6,657 nucleotides of DNA. It comes from an uncultured Clostridia bacterium (GTDB taxonomy: Bacteria > Bacillota > Clostridia > Oscillospirales > Ruminococcaceae). Both the position numbers and the translations under genes were made by a program. Below, in pieces: positions 6,133-6,657 of this stretch; the stretch's first letter is position 1; each line of letters begins with the position of its first letter. The notes under the pieces were generated by a model. The model saw only the letters and a program-made list of their open reading frames with translations, searched no databases and was not told the origin of the DNA. The stretch is taken from contig CAMWVO010000106.1 in NCBI GenBank assembly GCA_947177695.1, positions 1 through 6,657 on the forward strand, given 5' to 3'.

Positions 6133-6156
6133 ATAGTCAGTTCCTTTTGGTGTAAC
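6128..6156 (-). promoter_or_regulatory. Candidate promoter for the tnpW-recombinase operon
   Basis: On the minus strand GTTACA (plus 6151-6156, 4/6 to consensus) and TATTAT (plus 6128-6133, 5/6) are 17 bp apart. The start would be near 6121, about 23 bases before the tnpW ribosome binding site. Its -10 overlaps the -10 of the rightward promoter almost completely. In an AT-rich stretch such matches arise by chance, so this is tentative. Confidence 0.35.
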
Positions 6157-6174
6157 CGTTAAAAACGGCAAAGG
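6143..6174 (+). promoter_or_regulatory. Nested leader hairpin covering the leader-peptide ribosome binding site
   Basis: Outer arms CCTTT (6143-6147) and AAAGG (6170-6174) enclose an inner perfect stem CCGTT (6156-6160)/AACGG (6164-6168). It lies a few bases after the predicted transcription start. The AAAGG arm is also the Shine-Dalgarno of the short peptide beginning at 6185, so folding could control its translation (inference). Confidence 0.4.
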
Positions 6175-6184
6175 TAATAAAGAC

Positions 6185-6220
6185 ATGACAACCACCCCAT
6201 TTTATATTTGTTGGTTGTAA
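6185..6220 (+). CDS. Possible 11-residue leader peptide MTTTPFYICWL
   Basis: ATG (6185-6187) to TAA (6218-6220) encodes MTTTPFYICWL. AAAGG (6170-6174) lies 10 nt upstream. The frame sits in the 5' leader between the rightward promoter and the gene at 6330, the position and size of attenuation leader peptides. Inverted arms ACAACCA (6188-6194) and TGGTTGT (6212-6218) span it, so a ribosome on it would disrupt a hairpin. I do not recognise the peptide, and no ligand or stalling signal can be read from it. Confidence 0.4.
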   Translation: MTTTPFYICWL

Positions 6221-6320
6221 TAATATATTACTCCCTCATTAATAGGAGAAATTACTGGTATCAAGCGGAACTGTTTTTCGCAGAATTTAAAAAAATTCTG
6301 AAAATATTTTTCAAGGGAGG
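6221..6320 (+). promoter_or_regulatory. Structured 5' leader with possible anti-Shine-Dalgarno
   Basis: Between the short peptide and the gene at 6330 lie a 10-bp palindrome TAATATATTA (6221-6230), CTCCCT (6231-6236), which can pair with AGGGAG (6314-6319) inside the gene's ribosome binding site, and GGAG (6245-6248), which can pair with the same CTCC as an alternative. A perfect 8-bp hairpin, CAGAATTT (6281-6288)/AAATTCTG (6293-6300), stands 13 nt before the ribosome binding site. Mutually exclusive pairings of this sort suit attenuation, but this is inference from short, AU-rich complementarities. Confidence 0.35.
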
Positions 6321-6329
6321 TTTCTGCCA

Positions 6330-6657
6330 ATGTATGAAGATGAAGAAATTGAATATGTTGAAGCGGAACTCCCAAAAGAAGCACTTATTGCCGAACAGCT
6401 TTTAATTAGCGAAATAGAAGCTGACGCAAAGGAAAAGCCTATTGAAGATGATGAGGACGAGCAGCCCGAACGGAAGCTTCTCAAAAGGGAATTAAGGGCG
6501 CAAGCTCTTGCACGCCTTGAAGATTCGGCAAGAACTGTAACTGATTTTAAAAATGTAGCTGCGTGGTGGGACAGGCTTGACGCTAACCGTGAGCGCAGGG
6601 AGCGTTATCACGAAATACTCCGCAGTAATGATGATATTCCTCTTGAATACGGCGCGT
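6330..6657 (+). CDS. Acidic N-terminus of an unrecognised plus-strand protein (partial)
   Basis: An open frame starts at ATG (6330-6332), with AAGGGAGG (6313-6320) 9 nt upstream, and runs off the right edge after 109 codons. The first 50 residues are very acidic (MYEDEEIEYVEAELPKEALI and a DDEDE cluster). A basic helical stretch follows (KLLKRELRAQALARLEDSAR, 49-68), then FKNVAAWWDRLDANRERRER (73-92). I have an uncertain memory of similar openings in sigma-70-like or helix-turn-helix regulators of Clostridia mobile elements, but the part that would decide it is outside the window. It is the only secure gene on the plus strand and diverges from the recombinase operon. Its leader carries a promoter, a short peptide frame and hairpins, suggesting tight control. 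Confidence 0.8.
   Translation, partial: MYEDEEIEYVEAELPKEALIAEQLLISEIEADAKEKPIEDDEDEQPERKLLKRELRAQALARLEDSARTVTDFKNVAAWWDRLDANRERRERYHEILRSNDDIPLEYGA

Noticed and set aside
6083..6330. Recombinase attachment site (att) next to tnpW
   Set aside because: Large serine recombinase sites often lie near the gene, but no dyad that would identify one stands apart from the leader structures, and the element end is not shown to be here.
6202..6405. 60- and 65-codon frames across the rightward leader (6202-6384 minus, 6208-6405 plus)
   Set aside because: They overlap the leader and the start of the well-placed gene at 6330, and lack ribosome binding sites of their own.

Overview
The window is a backbone segment of an integrative, mobilizable (or conjugative) element of a Gram-positive Clostridia-type bacterium, probably a gut Firmicute. 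The grounds are the protein families (a TnpX-type large serine recombinase with a TnpW partner, a MobA/MobL relaxase and a DUF3847-type small protein), the AAGGAGG-like ribosome binding sites, the strong intrinsic terminators and the moderately AT-rich base composition. A host species cannot be named from this sequence.

Layout, left to right. Positions 1-261 hold no secure gene: an open frame on the minus strand runs off the left edge without a credible start, and a perfect plus-strand terminator-like hairpin lies inside it. All secure genes from 262 to 6082 are on the minus strand, so in transcription order they run right to left: tnpW-like (6082-5882), tnpX-like serine recombinase (5879-3870), terminator; parM-like actin ATPase (3782-2853) and parR-like adaptor (2856-2512), translationally coupled, terminator; DUF3847-like small gene (2354-2151), terminator; GC-rich oriT-like region (about 1981-2108); relaxase (1965-262). 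Each block ends in its own intrinsic terminator. At the right edge a plus-strand gene (from 6330) begins and leaves the window. It is preceded by a good sigma-A promoter and a roughly 190-base leader that encodes an 11-residue peptide and several hairpins.

How the genes work together (inference from families): the recombinase, helped or regulated by TnpW, would excise and integrate the element. The relaxase would nick the RSF1010-like site next to its gene and pilot one strand into a recipient with a helper's or the element's own secretion apparatus. The ParM/ParR pair would stabilise the circular excised form, or a plasmid form, by filament-driven segregation. The 6083-6329 region looks like a control hub: the best plus promoter and a candidate minus promoter for tnpW-tnpX share the same -10 bases, so recombinase expression and rightward expression may exclude each other. 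The most notable undescribed-looking signals are this leader-peptide/attenuator-like region, a pair of equally spaced repeats with palindromes next to the parMR terminator, and a relaxase start where only rare codons have good ribosome-binding-site spacing.
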